A DNA stretch of 64,000 nucleotides from contig JBJXHG010000040.1 in assembly GCA_046160865.1 (NCBI GenBank), positions 57,100-121,099 on the forward strand. The letters are read 5' to 3'. The notes below the pieces were generated by a model. It had not been told where the DNA came from, did not search any database, and saw only the letters and a program-made list of their open reading frames with translations. Source of the stretch: JBJXHG01 sp046160865 (GTDB lineage Bacteria; Planctomycetota; UBA1135; GCA-002686595). Both the position numbers and the translations under genes were made by a program. Positions 28,134 through 36,841 of this stretch are shown here, in pieces (the first letter of the stretch is position 1; every line of letters starts with the position of its first letter).

Positions 28134-28826
28134 ATGACCGAGACAAGTGATGTGAGCGGAGACGGCCGATCCGAGGCGTCGCGCGACGCGCGTGTGGACG
28201 GGAGTCCGAACGAGCTCACCGAGACGATCGAGCTCGTTCGGCGCTTCCAGCGCGGCGACGAGGCGGTGTTGAATCCGCTGTTCCAACGCCTCTACCCGCG
28301 CGTCTTGAGCTACGTCCGAATTCGTATGGGCTCCGCGCTCAAGCAGCGCGTCGGGGTCGAGAACGTGGTGCAGGAGACGATGCTCGCGACCTTCCTCGCG
28401 CTGAAGCAGTTCGAGGGCCGCGAGAACGCCGAGTTCGTGCGCTACCTCGCGACGATCACAGAACGCAAGATCATCGCCGCGGCGAAACGGACTACGATCG
28501 ATAAGCGCGATGTACGTCTCGAACGGTCAATGCAGCAGGTGCAGAGCATGGTCTCGACGTGGGGCGGGTCCGCGCAGCTCCCGGCTTCGGACACCGCGCC
28601 GCTCGATCGCATGCTGCGCGCGGAAGAGCGCGAGATCCTCGACGAGTGCATCGCGTCACTGAAGCCCGATTACCGTGACGTGATCCTGCAGCGCGACATC
28701 GCCGGCGCGTCGCTCGACGACGCCGCGCGTGTGCTGGGGCGGGAGACTCCGCAAGCCGTGAGCATGCTACACGCGCGCGCAACGATCAGCTTGACGAAGG
28801 CGGCGAAGGAGCGCGGGTTGATCTGA
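28134..28826 (+). CDS. ECF-type RNA polymerase sigma factor
   Basis: 230 residues from ATG 28134. Region 2 is seen at about residues 31-105: LVRRFQRGDEAVLNPLFQRL and VVQETMLATFLALKQF. Region 4 is at about 165-225: ILDECIASLKPDYRDVILQR, then the helix-turn-helix SLDDAARVLGRETPQAVSML. Region 3 is absent, as expected of ECF sigmas. A linker of about 45 residues separates the regions, and the N-terminus carries an extra acidic tail of about 28 residues. No anti-sigma gene is next to it; instead a lipoprotein and a Ser/Thr kinase lie divergently. Kinase-linked ECF factors are known in Planctomycetota. The target promoters cannot be inferred. Confidence 0.9.
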   Translation: MTETSDVSGDGRSEASRDARVDGSPNELTETIELVRRFQRGDEAVLNPLFQRLYPRVLSYVRIRMGSALKQRVGVENVVQETMLATFLALKQFEGRENAEFVRYLATITERKIIAAAKRTTIDKRDVRLERSMQQVQSMVSTWGGSAQLPASDTAPLDRMLRAEEREILDECIASLKPDYRDVILQRDIAGASLDDAARVLGRETPQAVSMLHARATISLTKAAKERGLI

Positions 28827-29012
28827 GCGAAGCTCGTGCGCGGATGCGCGATTCGGCTGGTTCGTGACCAGCGCGGCGCTGCATCGCCAAGGTGCGACAT
28901 GAGGCGGCGACGCGCGGCATGGCACGCGAGGGCAGATCAACGGCTCGCGGTGCGAATTCCGCGCGCCATGCGCACGTGCGTTCGTCGCCGAACGGCTTCA
29001 CTACGAGTGACC

Positions 29013-29047
29013 GAACGAGGGCTCCGCGCAGCGCGCAGCCCCCGTTC
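29013..29047. terminator. Terminator-like hairpin
   Basis: Two 17-base arms (15 of 17 paired) are separated by one base. The structure lies 15 bases after the stop codon of the minus-strand gene ending at 29063, and also downstream of the ECF sigma gene. There is no T-run. Confidence 0.45.
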
Positions 29048-29062
29048 AGGTCGTCTCGACGA

Positions 29063-30181
29063 TCAATAGAACGTGACGGACAAGCCGTTAGTCAGGTTCG
29101 CGTTGGTGCACCCGAACGAAGGGTTGCGGTAGTAGCCCTGGAAGTGCCAGGTCGAGCCGGACTGGATCAGTGCCGATCCGTTGCTGCTGACGTGGTGACC
29201 GACGATGTTCGCCTGCTTGATCTCGCCCTGGGCATTCGCAGGCTTGATCGGAAAGCGCAGGAAGCCAATCCCCGGCGGCGAACCCGGAGGACCCGGGCTG
29301 ACGCAGCGGAATCCGTCGGCGAACGACTCCTGCACGGCGTTCTGCCCCATGTAGAGCAGACCGAACGTGTTCGGCGGCAGGTTGCTCATCTTCAGCTCCA
29401 GCGAGGCGGCCGTGCTGTTCGAGCCGTCGCTGTAGCTGAGCAGACCGCCGAGTCCGGTCGAGTTCGCGCAGCCGGTCCTGATGCCGGACGGCACGTCGTT
29501 CGGCGCACCGCCGGCGAGACACGGACAACTTTGTCCGGAGCTCTGATCGCCGAAGCAGAAGCCCTGCGCGGGCACGTCAGCGGCCGTGATCACGCGCACG
29601 TGATCCATGTACGTGCCCGTGCGAAGAGTCAACGTCAACGTGAGTCGGTCGGGCGAAACTGCGATCCTGTCGAGATTGCCAAACTCCAACCCGCGTCCGC
29701 GGTGCGGATTGTCGAGCGTGTCACCCATTTCTCCGGGATAGATCGTGCCCGGATGCCCGAGGATCGGGTCCGACGCAGACAGAGTTCGATGATCGGGATT
29801 GTCCTGACGCACGATGACTCCGATGATCGGCTTCGAAAACGTCGCGCTCCCCGATCGGTCGAGTTCGCTCGCAGTCTTGCCGTCCTGGTGGAACAGGTAC
29901 GACTCGACGAGCGTCCCCCCGGGGAGCAGACCAGGGGTCAAGTCCGTGTTCTGATCCACGACGCCCGTCGCGAGCACGTCGACGACGAGGTCAGCCGTGA
30001 GGACGAACGAGCCGCGCTCGCGGAACAGCACGATCCGCGTGTCGCTCTCGAACGCGTTGCGGTAGACCGCCGGCGGCGGTGTGGCGAGGAACTGCACATG
30101 ACCGGTTGTCGTCGGGGCCTGCGCGAACGCGCTCGCAGGGAGCGCCGTGCACAGAGCGAAGAATGCGATGACTGACTTCAT
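29063..30181 (-). CDS. Secreted protein with a diverged Cys-rich C-terminal module
   Basis: 372 residues from ATG 30181. The signal peptide is MKSVIAFFALCTALPASAFA. Residues about 25-205 are a beta-rich domain of unknown type (TGHVQFLATPPPAVYRNAFE, IVLFRERGSFVL). It is reminiscent of exported proteins that describe physical quantities, but has no recognisable motif. Residues 208-372 form the Cys-rich module: FCFGDQS, CPC, GCANS, GFRCV, then GYYRNP and the terminal NLTNGLSVTFY. It shows the same order of six Cys as the copies at 2971 and 10201, with weaker similarity in between (for example no SWTYPN). A hairpin follows at 29013-29047. Location outside the cytoplasm is inferred; the function is unknown. 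Confidence 0.8.
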   Translation of the reverse strand: MKSVIAFFALCTALPASAFAQAPTTTGHVQFLATPPPAVYRNAFESDTRIVLFRERGSFVLTADLVVDVLATGVVDQNTDLTPGLLPGGTLVESYLFHQDGKTASELDRSGSATFSKPIIGVIVRQDNPDHRTLSASDPILGHPGTIYPGEMGDTLDNPHRGRGLEFGNLDRIAVSPDRLTLTLTLRTGTYMDHVRVITAADVPAQGFCFGDQSSGQSCPCLAGGAPNDVPSGIRTGCANSTGLGGLLSYSDGSNSTAASLELKMSNLPPNTFGLLYMGQNAVQESFADGFRCVSPGPPGSPPGIGFLRFPIKPANAQGEIKQANIVGHHVSSNGSALIQSGSTWHFQGYYRNPSFGCTNANLTNGLSVTFY

Positions 30182-30458
30182 ATCGAGGTGATCCTGAGCG
30201 GGGGCGCGGTGTCGGGGTCTGCAAGGAACCGGTCGCACGCGCTGGCCCCCGCATCGCGGGCCCGTGACGACCGTCTCTGGCAGGCACAGGGAGATTCGCG
30301 CCGCCGATTTCACGCGCATTCCGCTTTCGGGCGCTTTCCGTCGCGGGTGTTCACGACCACCACGACAGCGGCCCCACGGTTTTCACGACAAAGCGCGTGA
30401 AGTCGCCGCCCCTCCGCTCCCGTACCGACCGAACGAATCCTCGATTGGAGCTTCCCTC

Positions 30459-32243
30459 ATGACACGCAACCTGTCCGCCCGTGCGCTTATCCCCTGCACG
30501 CTCCTTGCCTTCGCCGCGTGCGGAGGCAGTGGTGGCGGAGGCGGCGATCAAGGGCTCGTCTACTCATTCGGGAGCGCAAGCCAGATCACCGTGAACGACG
30601 TCGAGCTCACGCTCGAGGTCCGCGCCGACGGCCTCGCCGACGTCGAAGTCGTGTTGCCCGCGAGCTTCGCGGCCGTCCGCGACGGCGACGTCTTCCGGAT
30701 CTGGTCGATCCCTCTCGAGCCAGGTGACAACGCGATCCGATTGCGCGCGCTCTCGGACTCGGGTGCGCCCTTCGAGCAAGTTCTGCTCGTGCGCAACGCG
30801 GCGCTACCGCAGCCGGCCGCACGACTCGCCTTCGAGCCTCTGACGTGCGAACCCGGTGTGCCGGTGCGCGCGCGCGTCCTTTTGGCCGCGGGTCTCGATG
30901 CGCCGACGGAGATCCTGGTCGACACGGATCGAGACGGAGTCGTCGAGCGTCGAATCGGCGCGAACGACGAGCTCGTGTTCGTGTTCTCCGAGCCCGGTCT
31001 CTACGAGCCCCGCGTCGCCGTGAAAACGGCACGGGGAGCGCTGCATGCGTCGAGCGAGGCCTTCACCCCGACGGTGCGCTGCCTTCCGCGACTGCCATCC
31101 ACACCGAATTGGACGCCGCCGCAATCCTTGCCCGCACTCGTCGACGTCGATTGGTCGGCGCGCACACGTGGACCTGTCGTGCTGTCGAGCAGCTCGCGCT
31201 CGGTGTACTTCCTCGACCGCACCGGACGTGTCGTGCGAGCTCATCCGGCTTCGGGTTGCGTCGCGCCCGCCGGAATCTCGATCACCGCCGCGGGCGATGT
31301 CCTGCTCGCCGACTCCGGCGGACACAGGCTCGCGCGGCTCGCCGCTGCCGCCGAGTACGCGCTCGATCCTTCTTTCGGCATCGGCGGGATCGTGGGCGAG
31401 CGCGGAAGCGGACCCGGACAGTTCGAATCGCCGAGCGATGTCGCCGTGCTGGTCGACATCGCGAGTGGCGCGCAATACTTCGTCGCGTCGGACACTGGCA
31501 ACGATCGGCTGCAGCTCTTCGACGAACGCGGCGCGTTCCTCGCGCAGCTCGGCTCGACGAGCTCCGGCCTGCCGCTCGATGCGCCGACGCAGCTCGCCTC
31601 CGTCGGCGCCGGTGTGGTAGCGGCCGTGGACTCGGGGCACCGGCTCCTGCGCTTCTTCGAGCTGCACGACGGAAGGCTGAGGGACTCGATCAACGGACCG
31701 TCCGACGTATCGTTCGTCGAGCCCACCTCCATTCACATCGATCCGAGCTCGGGTTCGATCCTCGTCGGAGAAGCGGCGCGCGAGCGCTTGACGATCCTCA
31801 CGCCGCTCGGCGCCGTGCAACGCAGCGTGGCGATCGGGACCGCGTTCACGGGCGCGCTCTTCTTGAACGAAGATCCGCTCGTACGGCTCGTGCTCGCTGG
31901 CGACGACGGGCTTTCCGGCTACGACTGGCCCGAAGATCCGCCGGAGCTCGGGCCGCAGCACGCAGCCCGCTTCGGAATCGAACGAGTCCTGGCCGGCGAC
32001 CTCGCGAGTCCGCTTCTCGAACGCGCGCTCGCCGACCAACTCGCGGCGTGGCTCGCCGATCCCGACATCGGTCCGACGTTGATCGCACGTCTCGCGGCGC
32101 TCGACGAGTTTCGCTGCACGTCCAGGAGCGGCGACTACGCGCTCGTGAGTGCCTTTCCTGAAGAGGCGAACTCAGGGCCAGCTGTGGTCGTGGCAACCAA
32201 GCGCAGCGAGCTGAGCGGCGCCTGGATGATCTTGCACTTCTGA
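30459..32243 (+). CDS. NHL-repeat lipoprotein
   Basis: 594 residues from ATG 30459, with GGAG 10 bases upstream. The leader MTRNLSARALIPCTLLAFAA is followed by CGGSGGGGG, a lipobox-like Cys with a Gly linker. An Ig-like region follows to about residue 200 (VELTLEVRADGLADVEVVLP, CEPGVPVRARVLL). Residues about 240-480 contain NHL-type propeller repeats (SRSVYFLDRTGRVVRAHPAS, GPGQFESPSDVAVL, ASDTGNDRLQLFDERGAF). The C-terminal 100 residues are helical and end without an anchor. The gene precedes the phospholipase-like gene by 18 bases, so they are co-transcribed. The product may bind a partner at the cell surface together with that protein. No enzyme motif is seen. Confidence 0.82.
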   Translation: MTRNLSARALIPCTLLAFAACGGSGGGGGDQGLVYSFGSASQITVNDVELTLEVRADGLADVEVVLPASFAAVRDGDVFRIWSIPLEPGDNAIRLRALSDSGAPFEQVLLVRNAALPQPAARLAFEPLTCEPGVPVRARVLLAAGLDAPTEILVDTDRDGVVERRIGANDELVFVFSEPGLYEPRVAVKTARGALHASSEAFTPTVRCLPRLPSTPNWTPPQSLPALVDVDWSARTRGPVVLSSSSRSVYFLDRTGRVVRAHPASGCVAPAGISITAAGDVLLADSGGHRLARLAAAAEYALDPSFGIGGIVGERGSGPGQFESPSDVAVLVDIASGAQYFVASDTGNDRLQLFDERGAFLAQLGSTSSGLPLDAPTQLASVGAGVVAAVDSGHRLLRFFELHDGRLRDSINGPSDVSFVEPTSIHIDPSSGSILVGEAARERLTILTPLGAVQRSVAIGTAFTGALFLNEDPLVRLVLAGDDGLSGYDWPEDPPELGPQHAARFGIERVLAGDLASPLLERALADQLAAWLADPDIGPTLIARLAALDEFRCTSRSGDYALVSAFPEEANSGPAVVVATKRSELSGAWMILHF

Positions 32244-32261
32244 ATCGGAGGATCGACCCTC

Positions 32262-34850
32262 ATGTATCGATGGACCCACTTCGTGCTCGGCGCAACGCTC
32301 CTCGTCTCCGTGGTGCGCGCACACGAGCAATCCGTTCATCTGCGGATCACACAGGATGCGCTCCGAGAATCGCAGCACCTCGAACGAGCGCTGAAAGATG
32401 CCGGGATCGACGACATCGAGTACGGCCTCTTCGAGATCGACGGCACCGGGTATGTGCGTGCCGCGTCGGAAGCGATCGGTCATCCGATCGAGGGACAGAG
32501 CGCGCACAGTTTGATCCAAGCCGGCAGCATCTTGGAGGACGGAGTCGGCGCGAGCAGCGTTTGGTCCGGGTGCAACTTTCCCAATCTGCCGGGTTGGTGC
32601 ACGGTGCCTCAGTTCGGCGAGTTCGCCGTCTTCCGCTGCGGGAACCACTTCCAGGACCCGAGCGGTCGAGGGTTGTCGGGCATCGGCGAGCCAGCCGGCC
32701 GCTGGGCCTACGACAGCGCGAACAACGGGCACACCTGGCTCTCCGCGATCACCTACTTCACAGCCGGCGCTCTGCACGAGGATCCGGACCAGCGCAGGCG
32801 CCGGCTCGAACACGTGTTCGTCACGCTCGGCAGCAACTTGCACCTGATTCAGGATCAGTTCTCCCCTGCGCACACTCGCGATGACGCACACCCCAGCCAT
32901 CACCTACCAGCAGGAAACGTCTGGGGCGGCGCGAGCCTGCTCGAGGACAACGGGAAGCGCTACATCCTGCCTCTGCCACACCCCAACAATCTCCATCCCG
33001 GTGTCATCGAATTGCCATTCGCCGGCACGCACGCGGAGTTCTTCGAGCGCGCTGTTGCGTGGACGAACGCGCACTTCTTCAGCGACGACACGATCTTCGC
33101 GTACTATCCGCGACCCGCGGCTTCGGAAACCCACGAGCAGGCGCCGGCGTGCGCTGACGCGTCGTCGCTGCAGGCGTACATTCGCTCGACGCTGGCCGAG
33201 ACTTGGTCGACGAAGCTCGCATCGCAGACGATCTTCGAGACGCCGCGCGGTTTCGAGACGGGCTACTCGCTGGTCGGCATCCCGTGCGACGTGACCGACG
33301 ACGTCCCGGCCGTCGATCGCGTGATCCACGACAACCTGAAGCTGCTCGTGCCGGAAGCGATCGGCTACTCCGCGGCGCTGCTCGATCACTTCTTCAGAGG
33401 CCGGGTCGACGTGATCGTGGAGCCGGGCGCGCTGCGCGTCACCAACCGCACCGAACCCGTCGCCGGCACGAGCATGGACGGCGTGATCCGACAGGGCAGC
33501 TTCGTCGTCGTGGTCGAGTTCCCAGACGGACGGCGCAAACGGCTCGGCAGCCTCGCGCTGCCGGCAGCTGGCGTGTCGCCGGGCGAAGCGCTCGTCGTCC
33601 CGCACCAACCTGTTCCGCCGGAAGCGCTCACGGACGGCAGAGCGACACTCTTCGTTTGTCTGGCTGGCGGCCACGTGGGCGGCGAACCCGCGGTGCTCGC
33701 CGCGCAGGCCGAGACCGGAGCAGCGTGCGATCAGGTCTGCTCGGATCCTGAGTCCCATCCGGTGTTCGGCGCGCAAGTGTTTCCCCACGGCGATCTCGAC
33801 GAAGACGGAGCGGACGAACTCATGATCGTCGACTTCATCGATCCGTTTCCAGATCCGGGTCCGAACACGATCAAGGTGCGCGCGTGGAGTCCGTCACGCT
33901 GCGAGGATCTGTGGCGCGTGAGTTATGCGTCGTACGGTGCCGAGGCCACGGTTCCGGGCGCACGCATCGGGGATCTCGACAACGACGGAGTCGAGGACTG
34001 GTTCGCGCGCGATTCCGATGCGACCCACGCGGCACAAGTCTCGCTCCGCAGCGGTCGCGACGGCTCGTTCGTGCGCTCGTTCACCGCTCTGCCCGTACCG
34101 GTCAATCTCTCCGCCGGACAGACCGTGCCGCTCGACGATATCGACGGAGACGGATACACCGACATCGCGGCCGGCAATCGATTCCTCTCCGGCTGGGACG
34201 GACACGCCTTGCTGCCGGCTGCCTTTCACGTCGCGCCGCAGACCCGCCGCATCGGAGACATGAACGGCGACGCCTACGTCGACCTGGGCTGGTCGCTCGA
34301 TGCGTTTCGCAACTTCACGAACGGACGAACCGGCGCAGCGGGGACGTGGCCGACGGAACCGCTTCCAGAGGACGATCCGCTCGCCGCTCGCGTTTGGTTG
34401 CAGGGTTTCACCCTCGGCTTCGTGCGCGATGCCGACGGCGACTCCGTCCCGGACTTCTTGCGCTTCGGTGGCGGGCTCGACGACGAGCTCGAGTTCGTCG
34501 CACGCACCGCGCTCGTTTCGGGCCGCACCGGCGTGATGATTTGGAGCGCGGACCAACCAGTCGACACGTTGGCCATGCCGCACGTGGTCGGCGATCACGA
34601 CGGCGACGGCAACGACGACGTCCTCATGGTCGTGACGGACTCGCTCGGCGTCACGCAGGCGACGGCGTACTCGGGAGCCGATGGCTTGCTGATCGGCGAT
34701 CTCACGCCACTTTTCAGCATGGGTTACGGGCGGAACAAGGGGCTCACCCCAGTGGGCGACTGCAACGGCGACAGGCGCACCGATTTCTTGTTCGCGCTCG
34801 AGACGCTGGACGGCGGCGGAGAATGCGTCCGCTTGATCTTCGCGCCGTGA
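32262..34850 (+). CDS. Secreted phospholipase C-like protein with C-terminal FG-GAP repeats
   Basis: 862 residues from ATG 32262, with GGAGG 10 bases upstream. The signal peptide ends near VVRA, so His21 would be close to the mature N-terminus. The N-terminal half is helical with a metal-site pattern: GHTWLSAITYF (His157), GALH (His172), then HLIQDQFSPAHTRDDAH with His194, Asp198, His204 and His210. H-x3-D-x5-H is the spacing of Zn-dependent phospholipase C/S1-P1 folds. From about residue 515, seven Asp-rich calcium-type repeats appear (DLDEDGADEL, DLDNDGVEDW, DIDGDGYTDI, DMNGDAYVDL, DADGDSVPDF, DHDGDGNDDV, DCNGDRRTDF), an FG-GAP/VCBS propeller. It is co-transcribed with the NHL lipoprotein. 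Enzymatic activity is inferred from motif spacing only. Confidence 0.78.
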   Translation: MYRWTHFVLGATLLVSVVRAHEQSVHLRITQDALRESQHLERALKDAGIDDIEYGLFEIDGTGYVRAASEAIGHPIEGQSAHSLIQAGSILEDGVGASSVWSGCNFPNLPGWCTVPQFGEFAVFRCGNHFQDPSGRGLSGIGEPAGRWAYDSANNGHTWLSAITYFTAGALHEDPDQRRRRLEHVFVTLGSNLHLIQDQFSPAHTRDDAHPSHHLPAGNVWGGASLLEDNGKRYILPLPHPNNLHPGVIELPFAGTHAEFFERAVAWTNAHFFSDDTIFAYYPRPAASETHEQAPACADASSLQAYIRSTLAETWSTKLASQTIFETPRGFETGYSLVGIPCDVTDDVPAVDRVIHDNLKLLVPEAIGYSAALLDHFFRGRVDVIVEPGALRVTNRTEPVAGTSMDGVIRQGSFVVVVEFPDGRRKRLGSLALPAAGVSPGEALVVPHQPVPPEALTDGRATLFVCLAGGHVGGEPAVLAAQAETGAACDQVCSDPESHPVFGAQVFPHGDLDEDGADELMIVDFIDPFPDPGPNTIKVRAWSPSRCEDLWRVSYASYGAEATVPGARIGDLDNDGVEDWFARDSDATHAAQVSLRSGRDGSFVRSFTALPVPVNLSAGQTVPLDDIDGDGYTDIAAGNRFLSGWDGHALLPAAFHVAPQTRRIGDMNGDAYVDLGWSLDAFRNFTNGRTGAAGTWPTEPLPEDDPLAARVWLQGFTLGFVRDADGDSVPDFLRFGGGLDDELEFVARTALVSGRTGVMIWSADQPVDTLAMPHVVGDHDGDGNDDVLMVVTDSLGVTQATAYSGADGLLIGDLTPLFSMGYGRNKGLTPVGDCNGDRRTDFLFALETLDGGGECVRLIFAP

Positions 34851-34911
34851 GCACTGCGCGCGGCGACGAACGGCAACCTCGCGTTGCGCGTGTCGATTCG
34901 GCCGCGCACGC

Positions 34912-35373
34912 TCAGCGCGTGCGGTTCGAGTTGTCCATGTCGGACGCGATCAACCAGCGGCCGTCCGAGCCTTTGCGCAGGGTGAGTGTGAACTTGCCGA
35001 TGTCGTCTGCGCCGACCTCGCGCCCGTACCCGCCGAGGATGTACGCGACCTCGCCGTGCGCCGCCCAGGCGATCGCGTGCAGCGCGAGCGGTCCACCGGA
35101 GCTCTCGTAGTGCTTCGCGATCGACGCGCGACCGCGCACCGCCGGATTGCCGCTCGACAGCACGAAGCCGTCCTCGGCGAACAGCAACGAGAGCGCGACA
35201 GCGTCCTTCTTCTCCCACGCGGTTTCGTAGTCGCTGAGCACGCGCGCGAGCTCCGCCGGGAGCGCCGGGCCGTCGCCGCGCAGCGGAGCGTCGCGCGTCG
35301 GAAGGAGACACGACGTTGCCGCGAACTGCAGTGCGAGTGCGAAGCACAGAATGCGCGCGATGGAGAGCTTCAT
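34912..35373 (-). CDS. NTF2-like (DUF4440-type) lipoprotein
   Basis: 153 residues from ATG 35373. The leader MKLSIARILCFALALQFAAT ends in a plausible lipobox (A-T-S-C). The remainder is one NTF2-like domain: ELARVLSDYETAWEKKDAVA, LLFAEDGFVLSSGNPAVRGR, HAIAWAAHGEVAYILGGY and FTLTLRKGSDGRWLIASDM. This pattern is the DUF4440/SnoaL-3 type. No active-site residues could be named. It lies 59 bases after the membrane-protein gene on the same strand, at the far end of the pentose phosphate run. Whether it belongs to that transcript is uncertain. Confidence 0.78.
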   Translation of the reverse strand: MKLSIARILCFALALQFAATSCLLPTRDAPLRGDGPALPAELARVLSDYETAWEKKDAVALSLLFAEDGFVLSSGNPAVRGRASIAKHYESSGGPLALHAIAWAAHGEVAYILGGYGREVGADDIGKFTLTLRKGSDGRWLIASDMDNSNRTR

Positions 35374-35432
35374 GCTCGCGTCAGCAGAACGCGCTCGACG
35401 CTGCTCGTCCATCCTTAGAGCGCGCGGAGCAC

Positions 35433-36053
35433 CTACCCCGCGCGCCGCGCGAGCACGCCGGTCACCCACAGCACGCACGCGCAACCGACGGGGAACAGCA
35501 TTTCGTTGAGCCCGCGCGCGACCAGCGTGAGCGCAGAGAGACCGCTCGGCGTGGCGCTGTTCATGATCCACAGGAGCAATGCGCCGAAGATGACGCCGAT
35601 GATCGCGCCCGTGCGCACGTAGGGCGGCAGCCTGAGCTCGGGCCGGCGAATGAGCCGCGCGATGAGCCAGCCGAAGATCGCGTACTCGACGCCCTTGATG
35701 CCCGCGAGGAGCCAAGGCGACGGACCGCCCGCGGGCACGCTGACCGACAACACTTGGCCGACGGTCTTGTGCATCGCGCGCGCCGCACCGAACGCCAGCG
35801 GCGCTCCCAAGAATCCGACCGTGGCGACGGCGCCCGGAGCAGCGCGGCTCGCTGCGGTGCCGGCGGCGAGCGAAACGCAGACGACGTACGACCAGCTCAC
35901 CTTCTGCGCCGTGTCGGCGAGAACGGCTGCGAGCGCCGGCAGCTCCGCGCCGCCGATCGCGATGACGGCGAGCTGCAAGACCTCGAACAGGAGTCCGAGG
36001 CCGATCGCGTACCAAGATGCGCGGACGATGGTGCGCGTCGTGTCTCGAGCCAT
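35433..36053 (-). CDS. Integral membrane protein of unknown function
   Basis: 206 residues from ATG 36053. About five or six hydrophobic segments are visible: SWYAIGLGLLFEVLQLAVIA, SYVVCVSLAAGTAA, VGFLGAPLAFGAARAM, LLAGIKGVEYAIFGWLIA, GAIIGVIFGALLLWIM and MLFPVGCACVLWVTGVL. I do not recognise a family. It is 47 bases downstream of pgl on the same strand, so it may be co-transcribed with the pentose phosphate genes. Sugar transport is tempting from the position, but the protein is small and carries no transporter signature. The call stops at membrane protein. Confidence 0.7.
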   Translation of the reverse strand: MARDTTRTIVRASWYAIGLGLLFEVLQLAVIAIGGAELPALAAVLADTAQKVSWSYVVCVSLAAGTAASRAAPGAVATVGFLGAPLAFGAARAMHKTVGQVLSVSVPAGGPSPWLLAGIKGVEYAIFGWLIARLIRRPELRLPPYVRTGAIIGVIFGALLLWIMNSATPSGLSALTLVARGLNEMLFPVGCACVLWVTGVLARRAG

Positions 36054-36100
36054 TGGCTGCGACAGGTTGCCGGAAACGGGTCCGGTGCGTCCCGCTCCGC

Positions 36101-36823
36101 TCACCCGAGCTTGCTCGCGGCCGTCTCGTCCATCATCCACACGAGCTTGCCCGTCATCGGCTTCACGCGTGCGGCGGGCAGCAGGTCCTGCGATCGTCCC
36201 TCGAGCACGGCCTGCACGGCGGCCGCCTTCTCGACTCCTTGCACGAGGAACAGGATCAGCGACGACGCGTTGATCGCCGGCAGCGTCAGCGTGATGCGCG
36301 CGGCGCGCAGCTTCTCGACGTAGGCCGACGCGACGATCTTGTCGCGTTCGTCGAGCGCGGGTGAGCCGGGGAAGAGCGACGCGGTGTGCCCGTCGTCGCC
36401 GATGCCGAGCAACATCACGTCGAAGCGCGGCCACTGGCGCCGGCGCAGCTGCAACGCCGTGCGAATCGTGTCCTCGTACTGCTCGGCGGCGCGCTCCGGC
36501 TCTGGAACCTCGCCCGGGACGCGGAACACGCTCGCGGGTGAGATGCGCGCGGGCTCGAGCAGCGTCTGCTGAACCATGCGGTAGTTGCTGTCGACATGGT
36601 GCGGCGGCACGCAGCGCTCGTCGGCGAAGAAGATCTTCGTCTTCGTCCACGGCAGCGGCTCGCGCGCGAGCGCTCGATACAGCGGCTGCGGCGTCTTGCC
36701 GCCCGACAGCGCGATCGAGCACGTGCCGAATTCTTCGATCGCGGCGTGGATCGCGTCGCGGACGCGCGCGTGCGCGGCGGCATGCAACTCTGCGGGAGTC
36801 GAGTAACGGAGGAGCTCGGCCAT
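36101..36823 (-). CDS. pgl: 6-phosphogluconolactonase
   Basis: 240 residues from ATG 36823. It hydrolyses 6-phosphogluconolactone to 6-phosphogluconate, the second oxidative pentose phosphate step, in the cytoplasm. Family motifs: IALSGGKTP near residue 37, FFADERCVPP near 65, and GIGDDGHTASLFPG near 140, which holds the catalytic His of the Pgl/DevB type. The length matches the bacterial DevB-type enzyme. It lies 18 bases after glk, and glk in turn overlaps zwf, so the lactonase is made alongside the dehydrogenase that supplies its substrate. Confidence 0.95.
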   Translation of the reverse strand: MAELLRYSTPAELHAAAHARVRDAIHAAIEEFGTCSIALSGGKTPQPLYRALAREPLPWTKTKIFFADERCVPPHHVDSNYRMVQQTLLEPARISPASVFRVPGEVPEPERAAEQYEDTIRTALQLRRRQWPRFDVMLLGIGDDGHTASLFPGSPALDERDKIVASAYVEKLRAARITLTLPAINASSLILFLVQGVEKAAAVQAVLEGRSQDLLPAARVKPMTGKLVWMMDETAASKLG

Positions 36824-36841
36824 GTCGGAGGGATCGGAGTT

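Noticed and set aside
35433..36053. Sugar transporter linked to the pentose phosphate operon
   Set aside because: Only five or six hydrophobic segments and no transporter motif; position alone is not enough.
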